Origin: Aliiglaciecola sp041538045 | Lineage (GTDB): Bacteria; Pseudomonadota; Gammaproteobacteria; Enterobacterales; Alteromonadaceae | Assembly (NCBI RefSeq): GCF_041538045.1 | Contig: NZ_JBGOSE010000006.1 | Coordinates: 124,001 to 188,000, forward strand | Reading direction: 5' to 3' | DNA length: 64,000 nt | Part shown: positions 51,732-61,252 of the stretch, in pieces | How the letters are laid out: each line of letters opens with the position of its first letter | How positions within the stretch are numbered: position 1 is the stretch's first letter | The notes under the pieces: model-generated | Told to the model about the DNA's origin: nothing | The model's database searches: none | The model's input: only the letters and a program-made list of their open reading frames with translations | Translations under genes and position numbers: made by a program

Positions 51732-54572
51732 TTAATGATTATTAACCACTAATCTTACCGCTTCTAAATGCACTTCAGCATTTCCCAAAGCATTGTTCAG
51801 TGCGTCCAACTGATTACGAATAAAGTCCAATTCTTCTTCCCGAATAGACTTGTTAACGACACTCAAACTTTGTAGGCGATTTAGTTCTTCTTGTAAACTA
51901 TTTTGCATACTGTCGATACACTGCTGTTTAATATTTTCAGCTGAGTCCGTGGCTATAGCCGTCGCTTGATGTATCGCCTTTTCTATTTGCGATTGCAGCG
52001 CGTTGACCAGCTGAGCAGACATTTTAGGTTTCACCCTATCGAGCATATAAAACACTTTATCGGTTTGCTGACCTTTGGGATCAATAGTGATTTTAATCGG
52101 TGTGGCGGGCATATAACGATTCACTTGCAAGTGTTTTTCTGCTTTTGTAGATAGAACAAACAAACACTCTAACCAATAGTAACCAGGTGGAAGAGACTTA
52201 TCCCTGTTCATCGCAATAGCACTTTTACCTTGCACATCGGTTGTGATGGTATCCATTGCATGTTGCACCATGGGGTGATCCCAACTGAAAAAGTGTACGT
52301 GTTCTAATTTTGTGGCTGTGTTGCGTTCATATGTGATGGTCATACCTTCTTCTTCAAGCCCTGGAAGTTGCGTATGCATAGATTCGGTCTGTTTTAGCAG
52401 GTAACAGTCGTCGTCTGTTTCTTCTTGCAGAACGCCTATGGTGTCGAATAACTGGGTCATGAAGCGCTCAAGTTTAGGGGAGTTATCTGAATCTTCAATC
52501 CCTTCGATAAGTTGTTGAACTTTACCTTTACCTGATGAGTTAATTTCTAATAGTTTATCTCTGCCTTGTTCCAATTTACTTTTCAATTGAGCATAAATAA
52601 CTTGAGTGTTTTCAATGAGTTTGCGTTTGGCTAGTTCATCATGAGGGTTTTGAAGGGACGTCAGTAACATCTCTTCTACTTCTTCATAAACACTGGTCCC
52701 CGCAGGGCAGGTTAATTCAAAGGCGTTGAGTCCATCGTGATACCATTCCAACATAACCTGTTGGGCAGAGTTCACAAAAAATGGAACATGCACTTTCACA
52801 TCGTGTTTTTGGCCAATCCGGTCGAGTCTACCAATACGTTGCTCCAATAAATCTGGAACTTGTGGCAAATCGAATAAAATCAAATGGTGGGCGAATTGGA
52901 AGTTTCGCCCCTCACTACCAATTTCACTACAGATTAGCACTTGAGCGCCTTCTTCTGATTGGGCAAAAAAGTTAGCTGTACGGTCGCGTTCGACAATACT
53001 CAATCCTTCATGGAATACGCCTGCTCTAATACCTGATTTACGACGTAACGCTTCAGCCAACATTAGGGCGGTAGATGCCTTGGCACATATAGCCAGCACT
53101 TTTTCTCCCCGTAGTTGCTGTAAATGGTCAATAAACCAGTCGATTCTGGGGTCGAAGTCGGTCCAACTATCGACTAATTCAGGGATCCGCTCTGGAGATA
53201 ACAAGCGGCTTGAGTCGAGTTCAATTTCAAGGTGTTGTTCATATTCTTCAGGCATTTGTAAGGGGTAGGACAACAACTCTCGGGCAGGAAATCCGCTAAC
53301 ACCTGAACGACTGTTTCTAAACAACACTCGTCCGGTACCATGTCTGTCTAGAAGTTGGCGAATTAACTTCTCTCTACTCGCCTCATCGGCGAGTTCTACA
53401 CTAGACACTAAGTCTTCACCGGCGAATTCCTGTACCGCTTGAATAGCCTCTTGGCTGAGGTTGACTTCAGTATCATCCATCGTTAGTAGCGGCTCTATTG
53501 CTTGAGCAAGCTGGCTATATTGTTGCTCTTCTTGCACAAACTCTTGATAACTATGGAAACGAGCCGGATCTAAAATGCGTAAACGAGCAAAATGACTTTC
53601 ATGACCTAGCTGGTCTGGGGTGGCGGTTAATAAAAGCACACCTTTAGTTACTTGTGCCAACTGTTCTATTACTTCATATTCTTGGGAAGGTTGCCCTTGT
53701 GACCAAGTTAAATGGTGGGCTTCATCGACCACCATTAAGTCCCACGGAGCTTCACAAGCTTGCTGGAAATAACGGCTATTGTGGGTAAGGAAGTCGAGAC
53801 TACAAAGCACTAATTGCTCACCTTCAAAAGGATTACCAGTTTCTTCAGCCATGGCTTGGCAGCGTTCTTCATCAAAGATTGAAAAGGCCAAGTTAACTCG
53901 TCTTAACATTTCCACTAACCATTGATGGACTAGGCTATTTGGCACCACTATCAGGATTCGCTGCGCCCTCCCGGTTAACAATTGTTGATGGATAATTAAT
54001 GCCGCTTCTATGGTTTTTCCTAAACCCACTTCATCGGCTAGTAACACTCGAGGAGCATGACGGCGACCTACTTCAGATGCAATGTGTAATTGATGGGGAA
54101 TAATATCAACTCGAGCTCCCAAAAAACCTAATAAGTCTGAAGTATCGTGCTGATATTGCTGAGTAATACATTTTTCGCGAATATCGAACCATTTAGGCTC
54201 ATCGACCTGACCCGCTAACAGCCTCTTTTGTGGTTGGTTTAATTGAAAATGGTGATCGATAAAGGTTTCTTTTAAATCGACTTGCTCCTCAGTGTCTATG
54301 CGTTTGCCATGATAGGTTAGCATGCTGGATTGTTCGCTTACGCTTGCCACTATGAATTGCCAGTTTTCATGACTAGTGACCTTGTCGCCAATTTCAAATG
54401 TTACGCGGGTCAAGGGCGCTGATGCTGGGGCGTATGTGCGGGTTTCACCGATGGCGGGAAAGAGTATCTCAACGGTTCTGTTGTTTACGGCAATGATAGT
54501 GCCTAGGCCAAGTTCTGACTCAGTATTGCTAAGCCAACGTTGCCCTAAAGCAAAGTTGTTCGTTTGTGTCAT
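51732..54572 (-). CDS. rapA: RNA polymerase-associated ATPase RapA
   Basis: RapA is a Swi2/Snf2 ATPase that binds RNA polymerase and recycles it after transcription. The N-terminal Tudor-like pair covers about 1-110. The helicase motifs are LLADEVGLGKTIEAALI (I), MVVDEAHHL (II), LLLTATP (III), and in the second lobe VLICSEIGSEGRNFQFAHHL (V) and LEQRIGRLDRIGQKHDV (VI). The C-terminal coiled and spacer domains complete 946 residues, close to the 968 of E. coli. It is divergent from the phoH-like gene across 394 bases. Confidence 0.96.
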   Translation of the reverse strand: MTQTNNFALGQRWLSNTESELGLGTIIAVNNRTVEILFPAIGETRTYAPASAPLTRVTFEIGDKVTSHENWQFIVASVSEQSSMLTYHGKRIDTEEQVDLKETFIDHHFQLNQPQKRLLAGQVDEPKWFDIREKCITQQYQHDTSDLLGFLGARVDIIPHQLHIASEVGRRHAPRVLLADEVGLGKTIEAALIIHQQLLTGRAQRILIVVPNSLVHQWLVEMLRRVNLAFSIFDEERCQAMAEETGNPFEGEQLVLCSLDFLTHNSRYFQQACEAPWDLMVVDEAHHLTWSQGQPSQEYEVIEQLAQVTKGVLLLTATPDQLGHESHFARLRILDPARFHSYQEFVQEEQQYSQLAQAIEPLLTMDDTEVNLSQEAIQAVQEFAGEDLVSSVELADEASREKLIRQLLDRHGTGRVLFRNSRSGVSGFPARELLSYPLQMPEEYEQHLEIELDSSRLLSPERIPELVDSWTDFDPRIDWFIDHLQQLRGEKVLAICAKASTALMLAEALRRKSGIRAGVFHEGLSIVERDRTANFFAQSEEGAQVLICSEIGSEGRNFQFAHHLILFDLPQVPDLLEQRIGRLDRIGQKHDVKVHVPFFVNSAQQVMLEWYHDGLNAFELTCPAGTSVYEEVEEMLLTSLQNPHDELAKRKLIENTQVIYAQLKSKLEQGRDKLLEINSSGKGKVQQLIEGIEDSDNSPKLERFMTQLFDTIGVLQEETDDDCYLLKQTESMHTQLPGLEEEGMTITYERNTATKLEHVHFFSWDHPMVQHAMDTITTDVQGKSAIAMNRDKSLPPGYYWLECLFVLSTKAEKHLQVNRYMPATPIKITIDPKGQQTDKVFYMLDRVKPKMSAQLVNALQSQIEKAIHQATAIATDSAENIKQQCIDSMQNSLQEELNRLQSLSVVNKSIREEELDFIRNQLDALNNALGNAEVHLEAVRLVVNNH

Positions 54573-54966
54573 AGTAGAAAATCTCTTGAGCTTTACAGGC
54601 CAATTCTAAGCATGCCTATTTTGCCAATTAAGGGCTTTCGCCAAATCATAAAGAGCGAGATTATAACGCTTATAATGCACTTTTGCAGTGTGTTATCACT
54701 GTGCTTTTAGTAAATAAGTATAGGTGCAAAAAGTAAAGACTAAAAATCATCCTATAAGTTTTAATTGAGGGTAATTGGCGGTACTGAATTGTTTATCAAG
54801 AATCCCTAGGCCCTAAAAAAGATATTGATCTATATGTGGTTTTTTATAACCGTTAAAGTCTTTTGTAAAAGTTGGTGAAAGTGCTGAAAAAGTGGTTTAT
54901 GGTAACTATGGATTTAGTTAAAACCATGCGCCTATTTTCTATGCGGGCAGTTAAACGGAGTAGCGG
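54573..54966. other. Intergenic region between rapA and the phoH-like gene
   Basis: These 394 bases must hold the two divergent promoters. Near the rapA side are two inverted repeats, ATTATA/TATAAT around 54660-54676 and CAGTG/CACTG at 54686-54701 extended by GCAC/GTGC. They may be operator or hairpin elements. Nothing coding is visible. Confidence 0.45.
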
Positions 54967-56010
54967 ATGCCAGAAAAAGCTGAAATAAATACTAAACTTT
55001 ATGTGCTCGATACCAATATCCTCTTACATGAACCCCTCGCCTTTCTCTCTTTCAAAGAACACGATGTCGTCGTCCCCATGACGGTTTTAGAAGAACTAGA
55101 TTACATCAAAGACAGTAAAAAAGACGTAGCTCGGGATGCAAGAGTCTCTATTCGTGCAATGGAGGATTTACTCCACGAAGCGACACCTGAACAAATGATA
55201 GATGGGGTGGCAATGTCAGGACTTGGCTCTGGTGAGTCAGCTCCTACGGGGCAACTTTCTATTTTTGCTGATCACGGATTGCCCTTTGAACAGCAGGTGT
55301 TCACAAGTAATGATAATGACAACCGCATCATCAATGCGGCCTTGCATCTGCAGAAGATTAAGCTTCCTAGGCAGGTGGTGCTGGTAACCAAAGATATCAA
55401 TATGCGCTTAAAAGCCAAAGGAGCTGGATTAGCCCATGTTGAAGACTATCGAACCGACCAGTTAATCAGTGACATCAAGTATTTATCTAAGGGCTATCAC
55501 ACCTTCAACGGCGATTTTTGGCAATGTGTGAAAACCGTTGATAGTCGCACTGAGGGAAGAGATACGATTCACACCATTGATAAAAAAGCCTTACCAGAAG
55601 CCTATATCAATGAGTTTTTAATTGATGATGAAGAGCAATTCGCAGGTTTAGTGGAAAACATTAGCAGCGATACGTTAGAGGTGCTCGACTTAGGTTACGA
55701 TCGTCTTATGGGGCGCAATGCATGGGGAATATCACCGAAAAATATCGGTCAAGCCATGGCATTCCATGCGCTACTTGATCCGCATATCGATTTGGTGATT
55801 CTGACTGGACCTGCTGGAAGTGGTAAGACTCTACTCGCATTGGCTGCAGCCCTAGAAATGGTCATCGAAAAAAATATGTACGATAAAATTATCGTCACTC
55901 GTAGCACCCCGGAAATAGCAGAATCTATCGGCTTCTTGCCCGGTACGGAAGATTTCCTAATTTACAGTAGTTGTCAAAAAGATATTGCGTTACCGTATTT
56001 AGTTGCTTGA
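54967..56010 (+). pseudogene. PIN-PhoH family ATPase gene cut by an integrative element
   Basis: PhoH family proteins of the YlaK type join an N-terminal PIN ribonuclease domain to a PhoH ATPase/helicase domain and usually have about 460 residues. Here the PIN domain is intact, about residues 10-160, with LYVLDTNILLH, VLEELDYIKD, RDARVSIR and NDNDNRII carrying the four acidic residues. The PhoH part starts near 255 and has Walker A GPAGSGKT at 281-288. At ESIGFLPGTE the family similarity stops. The last 19 codons from 55951 are unrelated and end at a TGA. Walker B and the rest are missing. The break coincides with the start of a recombinase operon, so an insertion explains it. A truncated PIN protein could still be made. 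Confidence 0.88.
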
Positions 56011-56055
56011 GGCGTTATTTTGTGCTTTTGTTTTTATTGACAACTGTCAAAAAAT
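55969..56055. repeat. Left-end repeats of the element
   Basis: AGTTGTCAAAAA at 55969-55980 reappears inverted as TGACAACT at 56038-56045, and in direct orientation as CTGTCAAAAA at 56044. The second site is itself a palindrome, TTGAC-AACT-GTCAA (56037-56050). Such clustered short repeats 20-100 bases inside an end are what recombinase arm- and core-binding sites look like. The exact crossover cannot be fixed from one junction. Confidence 0.5.
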
Positions 56056-56066
56056 AATGTTAGGCT
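56037..56066 (+). promoter_or_regulatory. Possible promoter/operator of the recombinase operon
   Basis: A consensus -35 TTGACA at 56037 is embedded in the TTGAC/GTCAA palindrome. The -10 is weak (TAGGCT, 18 bases on). Overlap of a palindrome with the -35 suggests that a protein of the element represses its own operon. No good ribosome site precedes the first gene. Confidence 0.4.
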
Positions 56067-56090
56067 GGGTAAAAGTAAAGTTTTATCCTA

Positions 56091-58424
56091 ATGACAAATT
56101 TAATCGATACAAAAATATTATCGCAGTTTCCTTATAAAGTATTATCCGAATCGCAACGATCTACATTTGAAGAGCATATACTTAGTTGTACTGACAAAGT
56201 ACAAAAGAACTATTCTCTTGTTCTAAAAATTCTTGACGCATATCTTTATTCTACTGAACAGCACTTAACTTTAAAGTCATTCAATAGTGGCAGCGAAATC
56301 AACCGTTATCTTTTATCAGTGATTGGTTTTATTTATGAAAGATTAGAAGGCTCTCTTACTCATAAATACAATTACAGCACCTACATGATTCAAGTGTTTT
56401 CTCATGTCGCTAAAAAGGCAAATGTAGCATTTTCTCCTCCATTGTTATCTAAAGTAAAGGTGCATGCCGACGTTCAAAAAATACTTGATGGCTTAAGTGG
56501 GATAGACGAAGAAAAGCTAAGCTTTTTCTCAGATTGGTTTCTTGAAGACAATTCCGGCAGCAAAATATCAGTAGAATTTTCTTTTATTAGAGAAGCATAC
56601 GGTGACAAAGTAGCTCAACAGCTATTTTCTGCACTTTCACGTTTTTGTCGGAAGCATAAAGAACAGACGGTTAAAACTAAAATAAAGCATTTTAAAGGCT
56701 TGTTTAGGTTCTTTATTAAGTTAGCTGATGATTTTGCAACCCTTAAACAATACCTTCAGCCTAGCTTGGCGGTTAAGTATCTCTCTGTCATCTTCAATAT
56801 TGAGCTGAAAAGCCATATCGATAATGGATTGAATGGACGTGCATTTGTAACAGCTTGGTCGATAAAAATGAGCATTTATAGAGAGTGTTTAATAACTTAC
56901 TCTATTTTTGACGAGCCAATATTTCCATTACCCGTACCTAGATTTAGGCAAGCGATCACTTTATCAGGATCTCATAATTCATCGGGAAAGTCTGAAGGAA
57001 AAAGTTCCGGCATTTTTAATAATAAATTATTAACGAAAATTCCACTTGAGCGAACTGATAAAGAAGCCATAAAAGAAGTGATTAAGGATATTCGAAGGGA
57101 TATAGGTCATGTGATCGGCATATCTGAAAGAGCAAGTGATATTAACTATTCAAGACTAAGACGTTTTGAACAAAATGCGGCTCTTGCAGCACCGAAAGAG
57201 CTTGGCGAAGTCATAGATTATCACTCAATCGATCAAAAAAGAGAGATTGCGTGTGCAACGTTTAATCATTACTTGTGGGCGCACCCCGGAAAAAAAGGGG
57301 GATATTCAACGTTTTTAGGTTATAGAGATCAAACTGAATATCTCAACAAATTGTTATGTATTCCCACATATCATGTTCTATATCCTCTTCTACTTTCTTT
57401 AGTACATGAGCACCCTAAGATAACAGACTCATGGTTATTGAATTGGCGATTTTATGATGATGGCGGAAAACCACTTGGTTATGTGAAAGTGAAAGATGGC
57501 TGGGTGATTCGAAGTGTCAAAAAACGCAGAGGCTCGGAAAATGCAGAACAGATTATCCCGCTAAACGATACTTCAAAAGTTATTGTTGAACGTATAGTTG
57601 AACATACTAAGTTGGCTAGGGCGTTTTTAAAGCAACAAGGAAACAATGACTATCAATATATGCTATTGATAGCATCTGTGGAAAAAGCACCAGCTAAGCT
57701 CAAAGGTATTACAAATTTAAAGAAAATAACATCCAGTTCTGTATTCACGAGAGGTTTATCTTTGCCATCTCCGCATGTATCTAAAGAAAGAGCACAAGAA
57801 GTCGCCAATATGTTGACTATTAACAGGCTAAGATCTAGCTCAGGTGTTGAAGTTTTCTTAAAAACCAATTCAGTTAAAAAAATGTGTGAAGCGCTAGGGC
57901 ATAAAGAAGAAAGAGCTGACTTGGTTAATCGTTATTTACCTTTGCCAATATTGAAGTATTTTAAAAATCGCTGGATAAGGATTTTTCAGAATGCAATCGT
58001 ATATGAAGCAATGAAGGATTCTAAGCATCTGCATAAAGCTATTGATGTATCGCCTGATGCGTTAGAAGAGTTTTTAGGAAACCATAGACTAAATAGTATG
58101 CATGGGCATGTTAAAGATGGAAATGTCTTTAATATTAATGATGCAAAACCTAAACAGGATGGGTCGATAGTTTTATCTACACCGCTACTGCGGATATTAC
58201 TGTTTTTCTTTGAGGCAACAAGTGAAGAAATTGAACGATTAGATTATGTGGTTGAAACTATCAATACGTGGGAAGAGCTATCAACGTTGATAATTACTCA
58301 ATTAGAGTATCAGTTGACGAGTAATGATGTCACATCAGAGTCGTTTGATGAAGAAGTGCTAGATATGTATAAAGAGGCCAAAACGAATCCGTTGACGATA
58401 AGTAATTTTAGAGTGAGAGGATGA
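56091..58424 (+). CDS. Large tyrosine-recombinase-like protein with degenerate active site
   Basis: First gene of the element operon, 777 residues. Only the C-terminal domain is recognisable. NMLTINRLRSSSGVEVF (Arg579/Arg581), EALGHKEERADLVNRYLPLP (His604, Tyr615) follow the box II to tyrosine order of lambda-type integrases. The first catalytic Arg region (usually TGLRxxEL) reads EHPKITDSWLLNWR, with Lys443 in place of Arg, and the box II His position reads Asn578. So it probably keeps the fold but has lost or changed catalysis, and may act as a partner or DNA-binding subunit. The N-terminal 400 residues are helical and unassigned. It is 1 base upstream of the next gene. Confidence 0.75.
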   Translation: MTNLIDTKILSQFPYKVLSESQRSTFEEHILSCTDKVQKNYSLVLKILDAYLYSTEQHLTLKSFNSGSEINRYLLSVIGFIYERLEGSLTHKYNYSTYMIQVFSHVAKKANVAFSPPLLSKVKVHADVQKILDGLSGIDEEKLSFFSDWFLEDNSGSKISVEFSFIREAYGDKVAQQLFSALSRFCRKHKEQTVKTKIKHFKGLFRFFIKLADDFATLKQYLQPSLAVKYLSVIFNIELKSHIDNGLNGRAFVTAWSIKMSIYRECLITYSIFDEPIFPLPVPRFRQAITLSGSHNSSGKSEGKSSGIFNNKLLTKIPLERTDKEAIKEVIKDIRRDIGHVIGISERASDINYSRLRRFEQNAALAAPKELGEVIDYHSIDQKREIACATFNHYLWAHPGKKGGYSTFLGYRDQTEYLNKLLCIPTYHVLYPLLLSLVHEHPKITDSWLLNWRFYDDGGKPLGYVKVKDGWVIRSVKKRRGSENAEQIIPLNDTSKVIVERIVEHTKLARAFLKQQGNNDYQYMLLIASVEKAPAKLKGITNLKKITSSSVFTRGLSLPSPHVSKERAQEVANMLTINRLRSSSGVEVFLKTNSVKKMCEALGHKEERADLVNRYLPLPILKYFKNRWIRIFQNAIVYEAMKDSKHLHKAIDVSPDALEEFLGNHRLNSMHGHVKDGNVFNINDAKPKQDGSIVLSTPLLRILLFFFEATSEEIERLDYVVETINTWEELSTLIITQLEYQLTSNDVTSESFDEEVLDMYKEAKTNPLTISNFRVRG

Positions 58425-58425
58425 T

Positions 58426-60708
58426 ATGAAATTAGTTGATGTTGAAAACAAAAGTGAATATCACCGTTTGGTCGTCGGACTTTCACCATTGGAGAGCTTT
58501 GTTCAAAGTAAAGAGTTGGTTGATAAGTATGTTGAAGGATATGACTCTGACATATTAGCTCCCAAATGGTTGCTTTCGAACTATCAAGATACAGTTTGGA
58601 GCATAAAACTAGATAGCGCTACTGTTAAGATAGATTTCGATGTCGTGTTTGTGAACAGTAAAGGAGGGTTAGAAAAGTTACTTTCTCCAGCACACTATAA
58701 GTTACTCAATACATTTAAATGTTGGTTGTTAATTCAATCGTCCTCATTACATAGTGGGTTTCAAAAACTATCGCACGCTACGATATCTAAAAAAATTAGG
58801 AATACTCTATATTTAATTGATTATCTGTTATTAAACTCGGATAAATTTCATTTGGAAAAACATTTTTCTAACTGGAATTCTGACTATGTTTATTCAATGT
58901 TAGCTGATCTATTTGATAAAGATAAAATAACCGTTGGTGTTTATAACACTGAAGAGCGACTAGCTAGTTATATTGAGCAGAATAGTTCTTCGTATACTGA
59001 TCAAAAATTAGATGAACACTTTGAGAAATTGTCAAAGAAATTTACGCTTGATGACACTACAGTAGGTAATAAGAAACAAAGTCGAGAAATTACTTTTTTG
59101 ATGTTGCAAGGGGCTTTTGATTTTAAAAAGGGAAGTAATCGATATGGAAATATTAGTGCTTCATTTCTGCGGAATAGGCTTTACTCGAACACTCTCTATG
59201 GTCACAGGGTTCAACTTCCAAGACCTAAGGCATACCAGATAACAGAATTGACTAGTTATAATCAAACTAGTGAATTTAAACAGCATCCTTTAAGTAAAAG
59301 ATCTGAGGTTGGGATTTCTCATGCTTATTTTAGGACTATTCGCCAGAACTTCTTTTTATTGTCAGATATCCCTTATGTAGCAGAACATAGTGGGCTGGAA
59401 GTTGTGGAAATTAGTAGTCGCTTGTTTGGAGAAATAAATTTAGAAACATTGATGGCAAAGCCTGCGAAGCGAGCGGGTAGAACCATAACAATAGGTGCTG
59501 GTGAAATTCTAATTCAGATAAAAAATGCGTTTGAATTCATCTATGATAATCGAGAGGTTCTTTTTGATTCTATTGAAAGAGTGCTTGATGCTGGAGCCAA
59601 GGAAATAGAAGAGACTTCGCTACTAGAGTTCATTAACTTTGGCTACAAAAAATATTTATCTCCTGAGGTCATACAGTTGGGTGTTGAAGTGATCGGTTAC
59701 GCTTCGACCGAGAAGGATAGATATAAGAAAAGAAGGGAAAATAAAGATTTATTCTTTCTATTTAACGTCCTCCAAGGCTCATTACAAATAATTGTCGGTG
59801 CGACTATGGCAAGAAGAATGGGGGAACTAGTCGATCTGCACCCATTGAACGCAATTACACCATCAGATGTAGATCCTGATGAGTCAAAAGATCAGGAGTT
59901 CAATCTTATTTTTGATAACAGAAAGTCAGGTGTCGCTTATGGTGGTGAAATTCTTAGAGAAGAGTTGAGTAGGCCCATATTGAATAGTTTGGCCTCACTA
60001 ATTTATAAATGGCAAACATTTAATGCAAAAATAAATGAGCTGAGACTGGTAGAACACCTTGATAATATGGGGTTGTTTAACTCGTTAAGCTTTCAAACTT
60101 TGACTTTTAAAGAAGGAAATTCGGAATCTTTTGTCGATAACTTAGATGCCTTTTGTGATTACTTTGAAACTAGAACCTACGTTGATGAATATGGTATGAC
60201 AAGAAGGCTTTATATTAGACAGCATCAATTGAGACGTTTCTTTGCCATGACTTTTTACTGGTCATATGGTTATGAAGCTGGTGAAACACTAAGGTATTTT
60301 TTGGCACATACAGATATTTCTCATTTAGAACGATATATCAAGGAAGAAATGACAGGGGAAGAATTACGAGGAGTACAAGCTGAAAGATTAATCGATGGCA
60401 TTAAAAACGATGACATTACTAAGATAGGTGAGTTAGAAATCATTTTAAAAAATAGGTTCGGTATCAATAGCTTGGAATTTAGAACTTATGAAGAGATAAG
60501 TGAAGATGTAGAAGATGAAATTATCTCGTTGTCACCAGCGCATAAGCATGTTATCCCGCAAAGATACAGTGGATACGAAGCATTATTAGTATCTATAGAG
60601 CAAATGTTGGTAGATGGAGTAATTGATTTAAAAGCAGATTATGCTGTAGTAACCAATGATAATGGAAGTAAGGCTGAAGTTATGGATTTGGTATTGAAAT
60701 ATGAGTAG
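58426..60708 (+). CDS. Large tyrosine recombinase of the element
   Basis: Second gene of the operon, 760 residues. A catalytic domain near the C-terminus shows GATMARRMGELVDLHP (Arg464 region, box I), YIRQHQLRRFFAMTFYW with HxxR as His600/Arg603, and YFLAHTDISHLERYIKEEM with His628 and the candidate nucleophile Tyr637. The spacing fits an active tyrosine recombinase. The 450-residue N-terminal part is unusual in size and resembles the long TnpB-type proteins of Tn554-like elements. The protein is followed by an 8-base overlap with the small coiled-coil gene. By size it could match the large integrase of the gammaproteobacterial trio elements; I cannot confirm the subfamily. Confidence 0.8.
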   Translation: MKLVDVENKSEYHRLVVGLSPLESFVQSKELVDKYVEGYDSDILAPKWLLSNYQDTVWSIKLDSATVKIDFDVVFVNSKGGLEKLLSPAHYKLLNTFKCWLLIQSSSLHSGFQKLSHATISKKIRNTLYLIDYLLLNSDKFHLEKHFSNWNSDYVYSMLADLFDKDKITVGVYNTEERLASYIEQNSSSYTDQKLDEHFEKLSKKFTLDDTTVGNKKQSREITFLMLQGAFDFKKGSNRYGNISASFLRNRLYSNTLYGHRVQLPRPKAYQITELTSYNQTSEFKQHPLSKRSEVGISHAYFRTIRQNFFLLSDIPYVAEHSGLEVVEISSRLFGEINLETLMAKPAKRAGRTITIGAGEILIQIKNAFEFIYDNREVLFDSIERVLDAGAKEIEETSLLEFINFGYKKYLSPEVIQLGVEVIGYASTEKDRYKKRRENKDLFFLFNVLQGSLQIIVGATMARRMGELVDLHPLNAITPSDVDPDESKDQEFNLIFDNRKSGVAYGGEILREELSRPILNSLASLIYKWQTFNAKINELRLVEHLDNMGLFNSLSFQTLTFKEGNSESFVDNLDAFCDYFETRTYVDEYGMTRRLYIRQHQLRRFFAMTFYWSYGYEAGETLRYFLAHTDISHLERYIKEEMTGEELRGVQAERLIDGIKNDDITKIGELEIILKNRFGINSLEFRTYEEISEDVEDEIISLSPAHKHVIPQRYSGYEALLVSIEQMLVDGVIDLKADYAVVTNDNGSKAEVMDLVLKYE

Positions 60709-61252
60709 TCACTCTGAAAACAAAGAAAAAAAGTTAGCCTCAATCCAACGAAGAAGTGATTTTCTCAAGTTATTTGAAATAACTGAAGACGTTGGAAAGT
60801 TTGTTAAAGATGAGGAGTTGATCAACGCGCTTCGTTCTCAAACAAGCTGGGCCAAATTTAGTAGAGGTGATGAATTTATATCAATGTCTTTGAATTCTTT
60901 TAAGAGTCATTGCGAACAAGCTTTATTAGGTGGATTTAGTGCGTTAGATGCGCTTAGAGAAAATGCCTTAAAAAGTGTCGAAGAATATGAAAGGGAGAAA
61001 AACCGTAAAACAAGAGAAGTGAGGGCAGATACACGACAAGGATTGAATAGAAAAGTAGTTGAATTAGAAAAGCAACTCCTAAATGTTCGCGCATCAAATT
61101 TAATGCTGTCTAAAGCCATTGAAGTTACGCTTGAAGTTCTAGGTAGTTTGGCTGATTCATCAAGAGAACAGAAAGTTCTAAATATCATTGAGTCAGAGAG
61201 AAATCGTATTGATATTTTATTAAAGAAAAGCTTCAAATTAGATAAGCCATGA
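60701..61252 (+). CDS. Small coiled-coil accessory protein of the recombinase set
   Basis: The protein has 183 residues, with no signal peptide and no catalytic motif. The first 80 residues are mixed, with RRSDFLKLFEITEDVGKFV. Residues about 90-175 form a long charged coiled coil (ENALKSVEEYEREKNRKTRE and GLNRKVVELEKQLLNVRASN). Its place between two recombinase genes, with an 8-base overlap before and an ATGA overlap after, resembles TnpC of Tn554, a small helper that affects orientation and efficiency. Bridging of the recombinases is an inference. Confidence 0.75.
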   Translation: MSSHSENKEKKLASIQRRSDFLKLFEITEDVGKFVKDEELINALRSQTSWAKFSRGDEFISMSLNSFKSHCEQALLGGFSALDALRENALKSVEEYEREKNRKTREVRADTRQGLNRKVVELEKQLLNVRASNLMLSKAIEVTLEVLGSLADSSREQKVLNIIESERNRIDILLKKSFKLDKP

